Part shown: positions 1 through 8,357 of the stretch, piece after piece | Position numbering within the stretch: the first letter of the stretch is position 1 | Layout: each line of letters opens with the position of its first letter | Origin: an uncultured Clostridia bacterium | Lineage (GTDB): Bacteria; Bacillota; Clostridia; Christensenellales; Borkfalkiaceae | DNA length: 64,000 nt | NCBI GenBank assembly: GCA_944346885.1 | Contig: CALVMR010000005.1 | Location: forward strand, 30,515-94,514 | Direction of reading: 5' to 3' | The notes under the pieces: model-generated | What the model saw: only the letters and a program-made list of their open reading frames with translations | Told to the model about the DNA's origin: nothing | Databases searched by the model: none | Program-made: the position numbers and the translations under genes

Positions 1-2053
1 ATATCAGTTCGTACCCCTTGTAATAGAGGGTGGGCAATTCGACGACCGCGCCCTCTTCCGCCGCGATCTCCACCGAATAGGTAAACGTGTTCTGTTTTAC
101 AAACTTTGAAAACGCCGCCGTTCCGCTCTTTACCACAAACGCAAAGGGATGCTCCTCCAAATATTCACCGAGCGCCGCGTTTTGCGAATAATCGATGACG
201 ACGAGCGCTTCGCCCTGCACCCCCGAAAGCTCGATGCGAAGGTACTCCTCTCCCTCCGCGAGGGCGCCGCGCACCTGCGGCTGCACGCTCGTATTCGGGT
301 AGCGGGTACGGTTGACGGAATAGGCGCAGCCCTGCGCCGCGGCGTACGGGATGTTCAGCGTTACAAAGCCGTGCGCCGCGTCTTTTACCAAAAAGACGAC
401 TTGGCTGCGCGAAGGGTAATGCGAAAATTCCAGCACCTCGGTATCCGCCTCCAAAACGGCGGCGCCGTTCACCCGCGTAGAGGTGTATTCGTAGTAATCC
501 CACACGCCGATGCTCGGAAAATAATCGCCGGATTTGCTCCCGCCCAGCCCCTCGTAATGGCTCACATAATCTGCCGAAAGCGCAGAGCGGTCATACTCGA
601 CGTGCCCCGCCACGGGGAAACAGACCGCCCGCAGCACGAACGCCGCGGCAGCCAACAGCGCGGCGCCCGCCAGCGCGAGGCGGCGCCAAAGCGCCCGATC
701 CGCATATTTTAAAACGTACCCGAACATAAACACGGATACCGCCCCGTCGATCGCAAGCAGCCGCCATGAAAATTGGATCATGTTGAAGGGCGCAAAACCG
801 AGCGCCACCCACGGAAACGCGGGCGTTGCCAACAGCAGCGTGCCCGTAAACAGCCAAAAATACTTGCGGAAAGGCCGCCGCGCCGCCTTGTCCCGCTTCA
901 AATGCACAAAGCAAAAGAGTGCATAGAGCAGCAGCAAGAGCACCGTGGAAGGGAGCAGGTCTCCGCTTCGGAACAGATCCAGCGAAGTTGCCCAGATCGA
1001 GATCCCCGTCCGCGAAAGGCTGTCTGCCCGCGTTGCGCCGATGTTGCAGAGCATGGGAACGGTAAACCCCGCCGTGATCAGCAGCACCAAACCCGCCGAC
1101 AAGAGAAAGGGGATCCATGCCCCGCGCGAAAAAAACTTTTTGAAATTGAGGCAGATGTATGCCGCCACGAAAAAGGTAAGGTACATCGTAAGCGTCAGAT
1201 GGCTGAGAACGCCGAGGCTGTACCCCGTTGTAAACAGCAGCAGGAACCGAATGTAACTGCGCCGTTCAACAAGTTCGTATATGCCCCAAAGCACGAGCGG
1301 AAGAACGAGCGTCATCACGCTCTCGCTGAACGCAAACCGAACGTACAAATTCGTCAAATAATACGGAAAGAGCACGTAAAACAGCGCGCAGGGCAGCGCT
1401 ATGCTACTCTTTTTGAACACGCGCAGGCAAAACCCGTACATGCAAAGCCCGCCGAGCGCAAACAGCAAAAAATAAAACAGCGCGGCAGCCCCCGCCACGT
1501 CCAGCCCGAACGCCCGCATGAACAGCACCGTTGCGCCCGCGGGCAGCGCCGAATAAAACAGCCCCGTGCCGTACCCGTAATCGGAACAGATCAACGAATA
1601 GATCTTGCTCGTAAAGGTGCCGTTTTCCCACGCCTCGTTCAATGCCAAGATCGAATCGAGATGGTACGGAAAATCGTGCCCGCCGAAGGTGGCGGAACAG
1701 GCGAACGGCAGCACCGCCACAAGGCTCAAAAGCACAACGGCAGCCGCGCACACCGCCCTTTCCAAGCGCCGATCCGCAAAAAGAGCGTCCGCACCGCCCT
1801 TTGCGCCGCACCCCGCCGTCTGCGCCGTACCTTGCGCGCATCCTTCTTCTTGCGCGCGTCCTGCTACTTTCCGCTCCGCCGTGCAAACTGTTTTGCCGCC
1901 TATCGCCGTTTCGGTATCCGCCGCACGCGCCTCTTGCAGAGAAAAAGAGCACCGCGCGTCCGCCGCGCAAACGGTTTTGCCATCTGCCGCCAAACGCGCC
2001 TCCCGCCCCGAAGCGCCGCCCTGTTTTTCCGCTTTTTGCCCGATCATCCGCAT
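1..2053 (-). CDS. Large polytopic membrane protein, PTPS-related / YfhO-like (partial)
   Basis: The frame stays open from an ATG at 2053 to the window edge, so the C-terminus is missing; about 684 codons are visible. It has a cysteine- and alanine-rich N-terminal stretch of about 110 residues and then many hydrophobic helices. The sequence GGHDFPYHLDSILALNEAW just after the first helix resembles membrane proteins annotated as 6-pyruvoyl-tetrahydropterin-synthase-related, which are thought to be membrane glycosyltransferase-like proteins. The visible end is a hydrophilic extracytoplasmic domain. AGGGAG lies six bases before the start. Substrate and exact role cannot be read from sequence. Family assignment is from memory of motifs. 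Confidence 0.72.
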   Translation of the reverse strand, partial: MRMIGQKAEKQGGASGREARLAADGKTVCAADARCSFSLQEARAADTETAIGGKTVCTAERKVAGRAQEEGCAQGTAQTAGCGAKGGADALFADRRLERAVCAAAVVLLSLVAVLPFACSATFGGHDFPYHLDSILALNEAWENGTFTSKIYSLICSDYGYGTGLFYSALPAGATVLFMRAFGLDVAGAAALFYFLLFALGGLCMYGFCLRVFKKSSIALPCALFYVLFPYYLTNLYVRFAFSESVMTLVLPLVLWGIYELVERRSYIRFLLLFTTGYSLGVLSHLTLTMYLTFFVAAYICLNFKKFFSRGAWIPFLLSAGLVLLITAGFTVPMLCNIGATRADSLSRTGISIWATSLDLFRSGDLLPSTVLLLLLYALFCFVHLKRDKAARRPFRKYFWLFTGTLLLATPAFPWVALGFAPFNMIQFSWRLLAIDGAVSVFMFGYVLKYADRALWRRLALAGAALLAAAAFVLRAVCFPVAGHVEYDRSALSADYVSHYEGLGGSKSGDYFPSIGVWDYYEYTSTRVNGAAVLEADTEVLEFSHYPSRSQVVFLVKDAAHGFVTLNIPYAAAQGCAYSVNRTRYPNTSVQPQVRGALAEGEEYLRIELSGVQGEALVVIDYSQNAALGEYLEEHPFAFVVKSGTAAFSKFVKQNTFTYSVEIAAEEGAVVELPTLYYKGYELI

Positions 2054-2296
2054 CTTCCGCTCCCTGCCCTATTCCGCCGCAAAACCATGCCCGCGCCGCT
2101 TTTTACGGGCGAAAACCGCCCGCCGTTTTGCTACGCAAATCATACCATCTTTGCCGCAAATTGTCAACTTTTCCGAAAGATCTGCCCGCCGACAAAGCCC
2201 TGCGCTTCGGCAAGCCGCCTTATCCTACCGCGCGCCCCGCGCTTCGGCAAACAAACGCCCCGCCGCCAAAGCCCCGCACCGCTTTTACAGGCGAAA

Positions 2297-2326
2297 GCCG
2301 CCCCGAAGCGATCGCTTCGGGGCGGC
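2297..2326 (-). terminator. Perfect 30-nt palindrome after tRNA-Arg
   Basis: A perfect inverted repeat (arms GCCGCCCCGAAGCG) lies just 3' of the minus-strand tRNA-Arg. No strong T run follows it on the minus strand, so it may act as a processing or termination hairpin. Confidence 0.5.
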
Positions 2327-2331
2327 ACGGC

Positions 2332-2407
2332 TGGTGCGCCTGCCGAGACTCGAACTCGGAACGTAGCCGTCGGAGGGCTATGTTTTATCCAATTAGACTA
2401 CAAGCGC
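2332..2407 (-). tRNA. tRNA-Arg (CCG anticodon)
   Basis: A full 76-nt cloverleaf including encoded CCA. The acceptor arms GCGCUUG and CAGGCGC pair. The anticodon stem TAGCC/GGCTA encloses the loop CTCCGAC, giving anticodon CCG. The T loop is GTTCGAGTC. Confidence 0.95.
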
Positions 2408-2476
2408 ATGCGGCTACGCAGAGATCGCCGCCCGCAAAAGGGCGCGGCGCGCTCCTGTTTTCTTCCGCGCTTTCCT

Positions 2477-2504
2477 ATTATAGCAAATCAAAGGGAAAAA
2501 GCAA
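2477..2504 (-). promoter_or_regulatory. Promoter of tRNA-Arg
   Basis: On the minus strand TTGCTT (2504-2499), a 16-nt spacer and TATAAT (2482-2477), about 70 nt before the tRNA 5' end. Confidence 0.6.
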
Positions 2505-2595
2505 AGAAGATTCGCCGCACATTCCCGAAAATTTTTGCATAATTTGTAGAAGACAGGCTTTCCTGCCCAAACCTGCACAAAAGAGGTTTTTACCG

Positions 2596-3825
2596 ATGAC
2601 GCTTGCCCTGTGCATGATCGTAAAAAACGAAGAGGCGAACCTTGGGCGCTGCCTCAAAAGCGCGGAAGGCGTGTTCGACGAGATCGTTATCGCCGATACG
2701 GGTTCCGCCGACGGGACCAAAGCCGTTGCGGCGCAGTTTACGGAAAACATCTACGATTTCCCGTGGGAAGACGATTTTGCCGCCGCACGCAATTTCTCCT
2801 TTTCCAAAGCGCAGGCAGACTACCTCATGTGGCTGGACGCAGACGACGTCCTCAAAAAAGAGGACCGCGCCGCCCTGCTCGCCCTCAAAGCGCGTTTGGA
2901 CGGCAGCATCGACGCCTACTACCTGCGCTATGACGCGGCGGAAGACGAATACGGCAGACCCGCCCTGCAATTTTACCGCGAACGCATCGTGCGCCGCGCC
3001 TGCAATTTTACGTGGCAGGGCGCCGTGCACGAGGCGCTGTGCGTCGGCGGAAACGTGCAGCGGGAGGAGATCGCCGTCACGCACAGGCGGGGCAAAAACA
3101 AGGAGCGCGGGCGCAACCTGCGCATTTTTTTGCGCGGGCTGCTTGCGGGGAACACGCCGTGCGGGCGCAGCGCATATTATTTTGCGCGCGAACTGTTTGA
3201 CAACGGGCTGGATTCGGTTGCCGCAAACGTTTTTACCGCCTTTTTGCGCGGCGAAGGGTGCGCCGAAGACAAGATCGGCGCCTGCCTCGCCCTGGCGGAG
3301 ATCTTCCGCAGGCAAAACAAACCGCGCTTGCGGCACAGCGCACTGCTGCACAGCTTTTGCTACGGCGCGCCGCGCCCCGCCGCCTGCTGCGCCCTCGGCG
3401 AACTGTTTTTGGAGCAGGGCGACCCCGCCACGGCGGTCTTTTGGTTCAAACTCGCCGTCAATGAGGGGAAAAACAGCGAAAAACAGGGCTTTTTTTGCCC
3501 GGATCTCTGCGGCTACCGTCCCTGCATTTGGCTGTGCGTGTGTTACGACAGGCTCGGCGATCACCGCCGCGCCGCCCTCTGGAACGAACGCGCGGGCGCT
3601 TTTAAACCGAACGACGCAAGCTACCTCTATAACCGCGCCTATTTTGCGCGTTTGAACGGCACACATCTCTGCCCCTGCCCGAATGCGGAGCAAAAGGAGA
3701 ATCGCACCTTCCCCTGCCCGAACGCGGAGCGGAAGGGGGAAAGCGCCTTCCCCGACACGAATACAGAACTGAAAACGGAGTGCGCTTCCCCCTGTTCGAC
3801 GAATGCGAAACAGAAAGCGGAATGA
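2596..3825 (+). CDS. Family 2 glycosyltransferase with repeat-rich tail
   Basis: This 409-residue cytoplasmic protein starts at an ATG preceded by AAGAGG. Its first 90 residues are a clear GT-A fold: LCMIVKNEEANLGRCL at the N-terminus, IADTGSADGT, and MWLDADDV (the DxD-type metal and nucleotide-sugar site). The family transfers sugars from nucleotide donors, often to cell-surface glycans. The middle (residues 170-350) is alpha-helical and TPR-like. The last 50 residues are Cys/Pro/Asn/Glu repeats of 13 residues, and the DNA repeat continues in frame past the TGA stop. The ORF could be extended far upstream, but the motif start and the ribosome site fix this start. Confidence 0.85.
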   Translation: MTLALCMIVKNEEANLGRCLKSAEGVFDEIVIADTGSADGTKAVAAQFTENIYDFPWEDDFAAARNFSFSKAQADYLMWLDADDVLKKEDRAALLALKARLDGSIDAYYLRYDAAEDEYGRPALQFYRERIVRRACNFTWQGAVHEALCVGGNVQREEIAVTHRRGKNKERGRNLRIFLRGLLAGNTPCGRSAYYFARELFDNGLDSVAANVFTAFLRGEGCAEDKIGACLALAEIFRRQNKPRLRHSALLHSFCYGAPRPAACCALGELFLEQGDPATAVFWFKLAVNEGKNSEKQGFFCPDLCGYRPCIWLCVCYDRLGDHRRAALWNERAGAFKPNDASYLYNRAYFARLNGTHLCPCPNAEQKENRTFPCPNAERKGESAFPDTNTELKTECASPCSTNAKQKAE

Positions 3826-3904
3826 GCCTTCCTCTACCCGAACGCGGAGCCGAAAGAGAAGCATGCCTCCCCCTGCCCGAATGCGGAGCGCCCCGCGGAA
3901 TGAA
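3672..3904 (+). repeat. 39-nt degenerate tandem repeat spanning a stop codon
   Basis: About six units of 39 nt (one of 42 nt), with core CTGCCCGAAYGCGGAGC, run through the 3' end of the glycosyltransferase and beyond. They keep a 13-codon frame. Two units end in GCGGAATGA, at 3825 and again about 78 nt later at 3903, so a stop-containing unit appears to have been duplicated. Confidence 0.75.
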
Positions 3905-3996
3905 CCGACGCAAACGCGGGCGCACGCACAGGAACACGGAAAAACGGCATATACAGGAATAGGGCATATTGCCTTTAACCAAGGAGAAACGAACCA

Positions 3997-5364
3997 ATGG
4001 ATGAACGTATCTTTTTTACTGGCGGATGCGGATGCGAGTGTTCCCCCTGCCGTTGCTGCTGCCATTCGAACACGGCGCAAGTGACCGTTTTGCGCGGCAC
4101 CATGGGGCCGATCGGTCCCACGGGTCCGCAGGGCCCCGCAGGGCAAACCGGTCCCGCGGGTGCGACGGGAGCGACGGGTCCGCAGGGTCCCGCAGGTGCA
4201 GACGGCGCAACGGGTCCGACGGGTGCGACGGGCGCAACGGGAGCAGACGGTACGGCGGCGACGATTACCGTCGGCACGGTGACAACGGGCGCCCCGGATA
4301 CGCAAGCAACCGTGACCAACACAGGCACCCCTGCCGCCGCCGTTTTTAATTTTGTTATCCCGCAAGGCGCAACGGGTCCGCAGGGTCCCGCAGGCGCGGA
4401 CGGTGCAACGGGCGCGACGGGAGCGACAGGTACGACAGGTCCGCAGGGTCCCGCGGGCACAAACGGCGCAACGGGCGCAACAGGTACGACAGGTCCGCAG
4501 GGTCCCGCGGGCACGAACGGTGCAACAGGCGCGACGGGTGCAACAGGTCCGCAAGGCCCCGCAGGCGCGGACGGCGTAACGGGTCCGACGGGAGCGACGG
4601 GCGCAACGGGTGCGACGGGTACAGACGGCGCGGCGGCGACGGTTACCGTCGGCACAGTGACAACGGGCGCCCCGGATACGCAGGCAACCGTGACCAACAC
4701 AGGCACCCCTGCCGCCGCCGTATTTGATTTTGTTATCCCGCAAGGCGCAACGGGTGCAACAGGCGCGACAGGCGCGACGGGAGCAACGGGTCCGCAGGGT
4801 CCCGCAGGCGCAGACGGTGCCACGGGAGCAACGGGTCCGCAAGGTCCCGCGGGCACAAACGGCGCAACGGGTGCAACAGGCGCGACAGGCGCAACGGGAG
4901 CAACAGGTCCGCAGGGTCCCACAGGCGCGACGGGAGCAACGGGTGCCTACCCCGCCGAGGCGCTGACGGCGTATTCAACGCCCGCGGCGGCGGTGACCAG
5001 CGGGCAGCCGCTCGTGTTCGACCGCACGGCAACACAGCTGGGCACGGCGATCACGCACGCAGACAATTCTGCCGACGTTGTAATCGGGGAAGCGGGCACC
5101 TACTATGTTTCGTACAGCGGCACGGCAGCCCCGCAGACGGGCGCAACGTACCCGGAGACCAACCTCATCACCTTTACACTGAACGGTACGACGCTCGGCG
5201 GCACCGCCGCCCAGCACACCTTTACGGCAGACGGGCAAACTTCGGCGCAGTCGGCGGCACAGCTGATCACCGTAAGCGACGCGCCCGCAACGCTGCAAGT
5301 AAATGCAAGCGGAGGAGATTTCCTCTACTCCAACACGACGCTCAACGTGATCAAAGTCGGATAA
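3997..5364 (+). CDS. Collagen-like surface protein with BclA-type C-terminal domain
   Basis: 455 residues, start preceded by AAGGAGA. The first 27 residues are unusually cysteine-rich ([13 protein letters not shown]) and there is no signal peptide, as in exosporium or spore-coat collagen-like proteins. Residues 38-325 are Gly-Xaa-Thr/Ala triplets ([13 protein letters not shown]) interrupted by two nearly identical 41-residue non-collagen modules ending in FVIPQG. Residues 330-455 are a beta-rich globular domain ([29 protein letters not shown]) like the trimeric TNF-like head of BclA. The protein probably forms trimers on a spore or cell surface. Codon choice is highly repetitive. Confidence 0.85.
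   Translation: MDERIFFTGGCGCECSPCRCCCHSNTAQVTVLRGTMGPIGPTGPQGPAGQTGPAGATGATGPQGPAGADGATGPTGATGATGADGTAATITVGTVTTGAPDTQATVTNTGTPAAAVFNFVIPQGATGPQGPAGADGATGATGATGTTGPQGPAGTNGATGATGTTGPQGPAGTNGATGATGATGPQGPAGADGVTGPTGATGATGATGTDGAAATVTVGTVTTGAPDTQATVTNTGTPAAAVFDFVIPQGATGATGATGATGATGPQGPAGADGATGATGPQGPAGTNGATGATGATGATGATGPQGPTGATGATGAYPAEALTAYSTPAAAVTSGQPLVFDRTATQLGTAITHADNSADVVIGEAGTYYVSYSGTAAPQTGATYPETNLITFTLNGTTLGGTAAQHTFTADGQTSAQSAAQLITVSDAPATLQVNASGGDFLYSNTTLNVIKVG
4254..4754 (+). repeat. Duplicated 123-nt module within the collagen gene
   Basis: Copies at 4254-4376 and 4632-4754 (period 378 nt) differ at only a few positions. Both encode the module [20 protein letters not shown] that interrupts the collagen triplets. 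Confidence 0.85.
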
Positions 5365-5390
5365 AGCCTCTGCCACGGCTTTTTGTTTCG

Positions 5391-5425
5391 GCGCCGCGCA
5401 GCTGCCCTGCGCGGCGCATTTTTTC
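5391..5425 (+). terminator. Intrinsic terminator after collagen-like gene
   Basis: Stem GCGCCGCGCAG / CTGCGCGGCGC followed by ATTTTTTC. Confidence 0.85.
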
Positions 5426-5587
5426 TACCCCCGCTGCCTTCCCCCTCTCTTTCCGAAGCCGTTCCCCTCCTCCGCCGCAAAAAGCCTTCCGCCGCAGCCG
5501 AAACGCCGTTTTTTGCGGCGTTTTTTCACAAAAATCCCCTTCGGCAAAAAAATTTTTTCCGTACTGTCAAAAACCGTCACTGCCGTT

Positions 5588-5596
5588 TGCTATAAT
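5588..5596 (+). promoter_or_regulatory. Extended -10 promoter of the lipoprotein pair
   Basis: TGC-TATAAT lies 22 nt before the GTG start at 5618. No good -35 hexamer is visible, which fits an extended -10 promoter. The stretch 5426-5587 holds no gene. Confidence 0.5.
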
Positions 5597-5617
5597 AAAG
5601 GCAAGGAGGAAAAAACC

Positions 5618-6613
5618 GTGCATACACTGTTCAAACGCTGCGCGGCGGCTTTGGCGCTGACGCTTGCCGCGCTTTCCTGCGCCGCACTTTGCGGGTGCGA
5701 CGCCGCGCCCGAAGGGTTTACCATCCGCCGCGGCGTGCTTACCGATTACGACGGCGACGCCATCAACGTCGTGATCCCGAAAACAGTAAAAGAGATCGGA
5801 AGAAAGGCGTTTTACAACACCGAAATCGTATCCGTCTCCTTTGAAGAGGGCTGCTGCTTCGAACGAATCGGCGAATCCGCCTTTGCACACTGCGACGCGC
5901 TGACCACCGTATTTTTGCCGGACAGCGTGACCGAATGGGGCGAATCCGCCTTTGCGGGGTGCGACCTGCTCGACACCGTGGAGGTGCCCGCCTCCCTGCA
6001 AACCATCGGCGATTGCGCATTCAGCAAAAGCACGTCTCTCCAATCGCTCGACCTCTCCGCCTGTACGCAGCTGCGCTCCATCGGAAAAGAGGCGTTTTGG
6101 GAGGCGCACGATCTGACAAAAGTAACGCTGCCCGAAGGGCTGCAAACGATAGGAAACAGAGCCTTTGCGTTCAGCGGCGTGCGGGAGATGACCCTCCCCG
6201 CCTCTCTTACGCAGGCGGGATACGGGCTCTTTTACAAGAGCGACCTGAAAAAGCTGACCGTCCGCACGCGCTTTAAAGAGCTGCCGGAATCGCTGTGCTA
6301 CGACTGCACCCTGCTCGAAGAGATCGCGCTCCCCGACTCGGTGGAAACGGTTCAGGGCTTTTCCGGCTGCACCTCGCTGCGCAGCGTCGTGCTGCCCGCC
6401 TCCGTGAAAACCGTGAGCAGCAATGCCTTTTCAGACTGCACTTCGCTGCAAACCATTACCCTGAAAAGCACCGCGCCGCCCGAACTTTCCGGCTCGGCGC
6501 TGGAAGATTGCGCGGCGCTCGCGCAGATCTTCGTGCCCGCCCAAAGCGTGCTCGATTACAAAACGGCGCAGGGATGGATCCGCTTTTCTTCCCTGATCGC
6601 CCCGGAGGAATAG
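5618..6613 (+). CDS. BspA-like leucine-rich repeat lipoprotein
   Basis: 331 residues from a GTG start with AAGGAGG eight bases upstream; a longer frame to 5513 would cross the promoter. Residues 1-25 are a lipoprotein signal with lipobox LCGC. The rest is a run of LRR_5 (BspA-type) repeats, for example TVKEIGRKAFYNTEIVSVSF and VTEWGESAFAGCDLLDTVEV. Such proteins are displayed on the outer surface and are linked to adhesion. The next gene starts 4 nt downstream, so they form an operon. Confidence 0.85.
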   Translation: MHTLFKRCAAALALTLAALSCAALCGCDAAPEGFTIRRGVLTDYDGDAINVVIPKTVKEIGRKAFYNTEIVSVSFEEGCCFERIGESAFAHCDALTTVFLPDSVTEWGESAFAGCDLLDTVEVPASLQTIGDCAFSKSTSLQSLDLSACTQLRSIGKEAFWEAHDLTKVTLPEGLQTIGNRAFAFSGVREMTLPASLTQAGYGLFYKSDLKKLTVRTRFKELPESLCYDCTLLEEIALPDSVETVQGFSGCTSLRSVVLPASVKTVSSNAFSDCTSLQTITLKSTAPPELSGSALEDCAALAQIFVPAQSVLDYKTAQGWIRFSSLIAPEE

Positions 6614-6616
6614 ACC

Positions 6617-8020
6617 GTGAAAAAGCTGTTTCCGCGCGCGCTCGGCGCGCTGCTGCTCCTGTTTGCGGCATGCCTGTTTGCCGCCGTTTTCGCCGCCTGC
6701 GGCGGCGGAAACGCGCCGGACGAAGACGAGGAACAAGATCTTACTTATGTAAAATACCGCGTCGCGTTTTTTGTGGACGGCGACCTGTACGACGAGCAAT
6801 ACGTCTACTACCGCCGCACGGTAACGCCGCCCGCCGAACCTTCCAAACCGGGCTACACCTTTACAGGATGGTCTACATGGACGGGCAACCCGCAGATGTT
6901 TGACCTCTCCACGCCCATCACTTCGGAGATCTCACTGTTTGCGCAGTGGGAGGAAAAAACGGTGCAGGTGCGCACGGCAAAAGATCTTTTGCAGCTGCAA
7001 GAGGACTGCGTTTCCGACTACGAACTCTTAAACGACATCGATTTCGGCGGGCAGCTGTGGGAAGCGCCGTCGTCGGGCTTTGAAGGCACCTTTTCGGGGA
7101 ACGGGCATACCATCCGCAACATTCGCTTCGGCAGCAGCTTTATCGGCTCCATGAAGCAGGGAAGCATGATAAAAGATCTCTCCGTCGAATACACCGTTGC
7201 GGCAACGGACGACGAAGTTTCCGCCGTGGCGGGGTTGGTCGGCAACATGGAGAGCGGCTGTTCGCTCCGCAACTGTTCGGCGGAGGGCACCGTTACGATC
7301 ACGCCCGTCGAAGGGAACGGCGGATACGGCTCTCTGCTGATCGGCGGGCTGGTGGCGTACAATCACCGCGGTACCATCGATTACTGCGCCGCAAAGGTCT
7401 CCATCGACGTGCATACGGACCTGAACAAGCGCCCCGTTGTCGGCGGGCTGGTGGGAGAACACCTCGGCACGATCTCCAACAGCTATGCCGTGGGGACCAT
7501 CCGCGCGGCAACGACCAACACCCTCGGCAACTATGTGGAAACTTGGGCGGGCGGACTGATCGGCTGGGATAAATCCTCCCTTTCGAGCTCCTCCACCATT
7601 ACAAACTGCTATGCAGACGTAGATATCGTTGCCGAAGGGGGCGAAGAATGCGACGCGGGCGGCTTTATCGGCCGCGGCTGGGCGGCTTCTTCGGCGGAGC
7701 GCGCCACCTACATCAACTGCTTTTCCCTCGGCAACGTTTCCGCCTCCACCCGCTTTTCCGGGAGCATCGGGGTCGGCGCCTTCTGCGGGAGCATCGGCTC
7801 TTATTTGCAGCGGCAAAACTGCTACGCCTCCTCGGACGCGGTCATATTGCGCGATGGCGAACCCTCCCAATACGGGCAGGGCGATACGCCGCGGGCGACG
7901 CTGCTCTCCGAATCTTTTTTGTATGAAACGTTGCTCTTTGACGAATACATTTGGAAAACCGTAAACGGCATGCCCTGCCTGTTTTGGCAAAACGCGCCCC
8001 TGCAAAAGGACGCAACCTAA
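6617..8020 (+). CDS. InlB-repeat / GLUG-type surface lipoprotein
   Basis: 467 residues from a GTG start; its ribosome site GGAGG lies inside the end of the preceding gene. A hydrophobic signal with lipobox FAAC is followed by an acidic linker, then an InlB B-repeat (PSKPGYTFTGWSTW, ISLFAQWEE) at about residues 50-112. The remainder is a beta-helix-like region with GLUG-type elements (GGLVAYNHRGTIDYCAAKVS, VVGGLVGEHLGTISNSYAVG). Both modules occur in secreted adhesins of gut Clostridia. It is probably co-expressed with the LRR lipoprotein upstream. Ligand unknown. Confidence 0.8.
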   Translation: MKKLFPRALGALLLLFAACLFAAVFAACGGGNAPDEDEEQDLTYVKYRVAFFVDGDLYDEQYVYYRRTVTPPAEPSKPGYTFTGWSTWTGNPQMFDLSTPITSEISLFAQWEEKTVQVRTAKDLLQLQEDCVSDYELLNDIDFGGQLWEAPSSGFEGTFSGNGHTIRNIRFGSSFIGSMKQGSMIKDLSVEYTVAATDDEVSAVAGLVGNMESGCSLRNCSAEGTVTITPVEGNGGYGSLLIGGLVAYNHRGTIDYCAAKVSIDVHTDLNKRPVVGGLVGEHLGTISNSYAVGTIRAATTNTLGNYVETWAGGLIGWDKSSLSSSSTITNCYADVDIVAEGGEECDAGGFIGRGWAASSAERATYINCFSLGNVSASTRFSGSIGVGAFCGSIGSYLQRQNCYASSDAVILRDGEPSQYGQGDTPRATLLSESFLYETLLFDEYIWKTVNGMPCLFWQNAPLQKDAT

Positions 8021-8357
8021 ACCCCGCGGAAGGCGAGAGCGCGCCCGCCGCAACAGGGCGCAAAGCGCAAAGGCGCGCTCCTTGCCCGCCCGCAGGCGGG
8101 CAAGCGCAAATCCCGCAAAACAGCGCGCGCAAACCATATGCCGGCGAAAAGCCCCGCAAACCATATGCCCGCGCGCGCATGCGGCGTACTTTTGCCGCAA
8201 AAAAGCGCATGCCTGCGCGCGCAAACACATGTGCGCGCACGCACCCGCGCACAGAATACCCGACAAAACAAAGAGCACGCAAAACGGGCGGCTGCGGAAC
8301 ATTCCGCAGCCGCCCGTATCCTGTTTTTCGGCAAGGCGAACGCCCGCCTCTTTCCGT
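8021..8357. other. GC-rich intergenic region with short repeats
   Basis: No gene. It contains a direct repeat of CGCAAACCATATGCC (about 8128 and 8156), alternating GC tracts and, at its right side, the alaS terminator. Confidence 0.6.
8280..8317 (-). terminator. alaS terminator
   Basis: A near-perfect stem of about 15 bp (CGGGCGGCTGCGGA) is followed on the minus strand by GTTTTG. It lies 40 nt past the alaS stop. Confidence 0.75.

Noticed and set aside
773..2542. A 589-codon plus-strand frame
   Set aside because: It is opposite the membrane protein and crosses a tRNA gene; composition is Arg/Pro-rich with no domain.
2590..4922. Long minus-strand open frames (Gly-Pro-Val or Arg-Cys-rich) opposite the glycosyltransferase and collagen gene
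   Set aside because: They are the antisense of GC-rich triplet repeats; no ribosome site or domain, and the plus-strand genes have clear motifs and starts.
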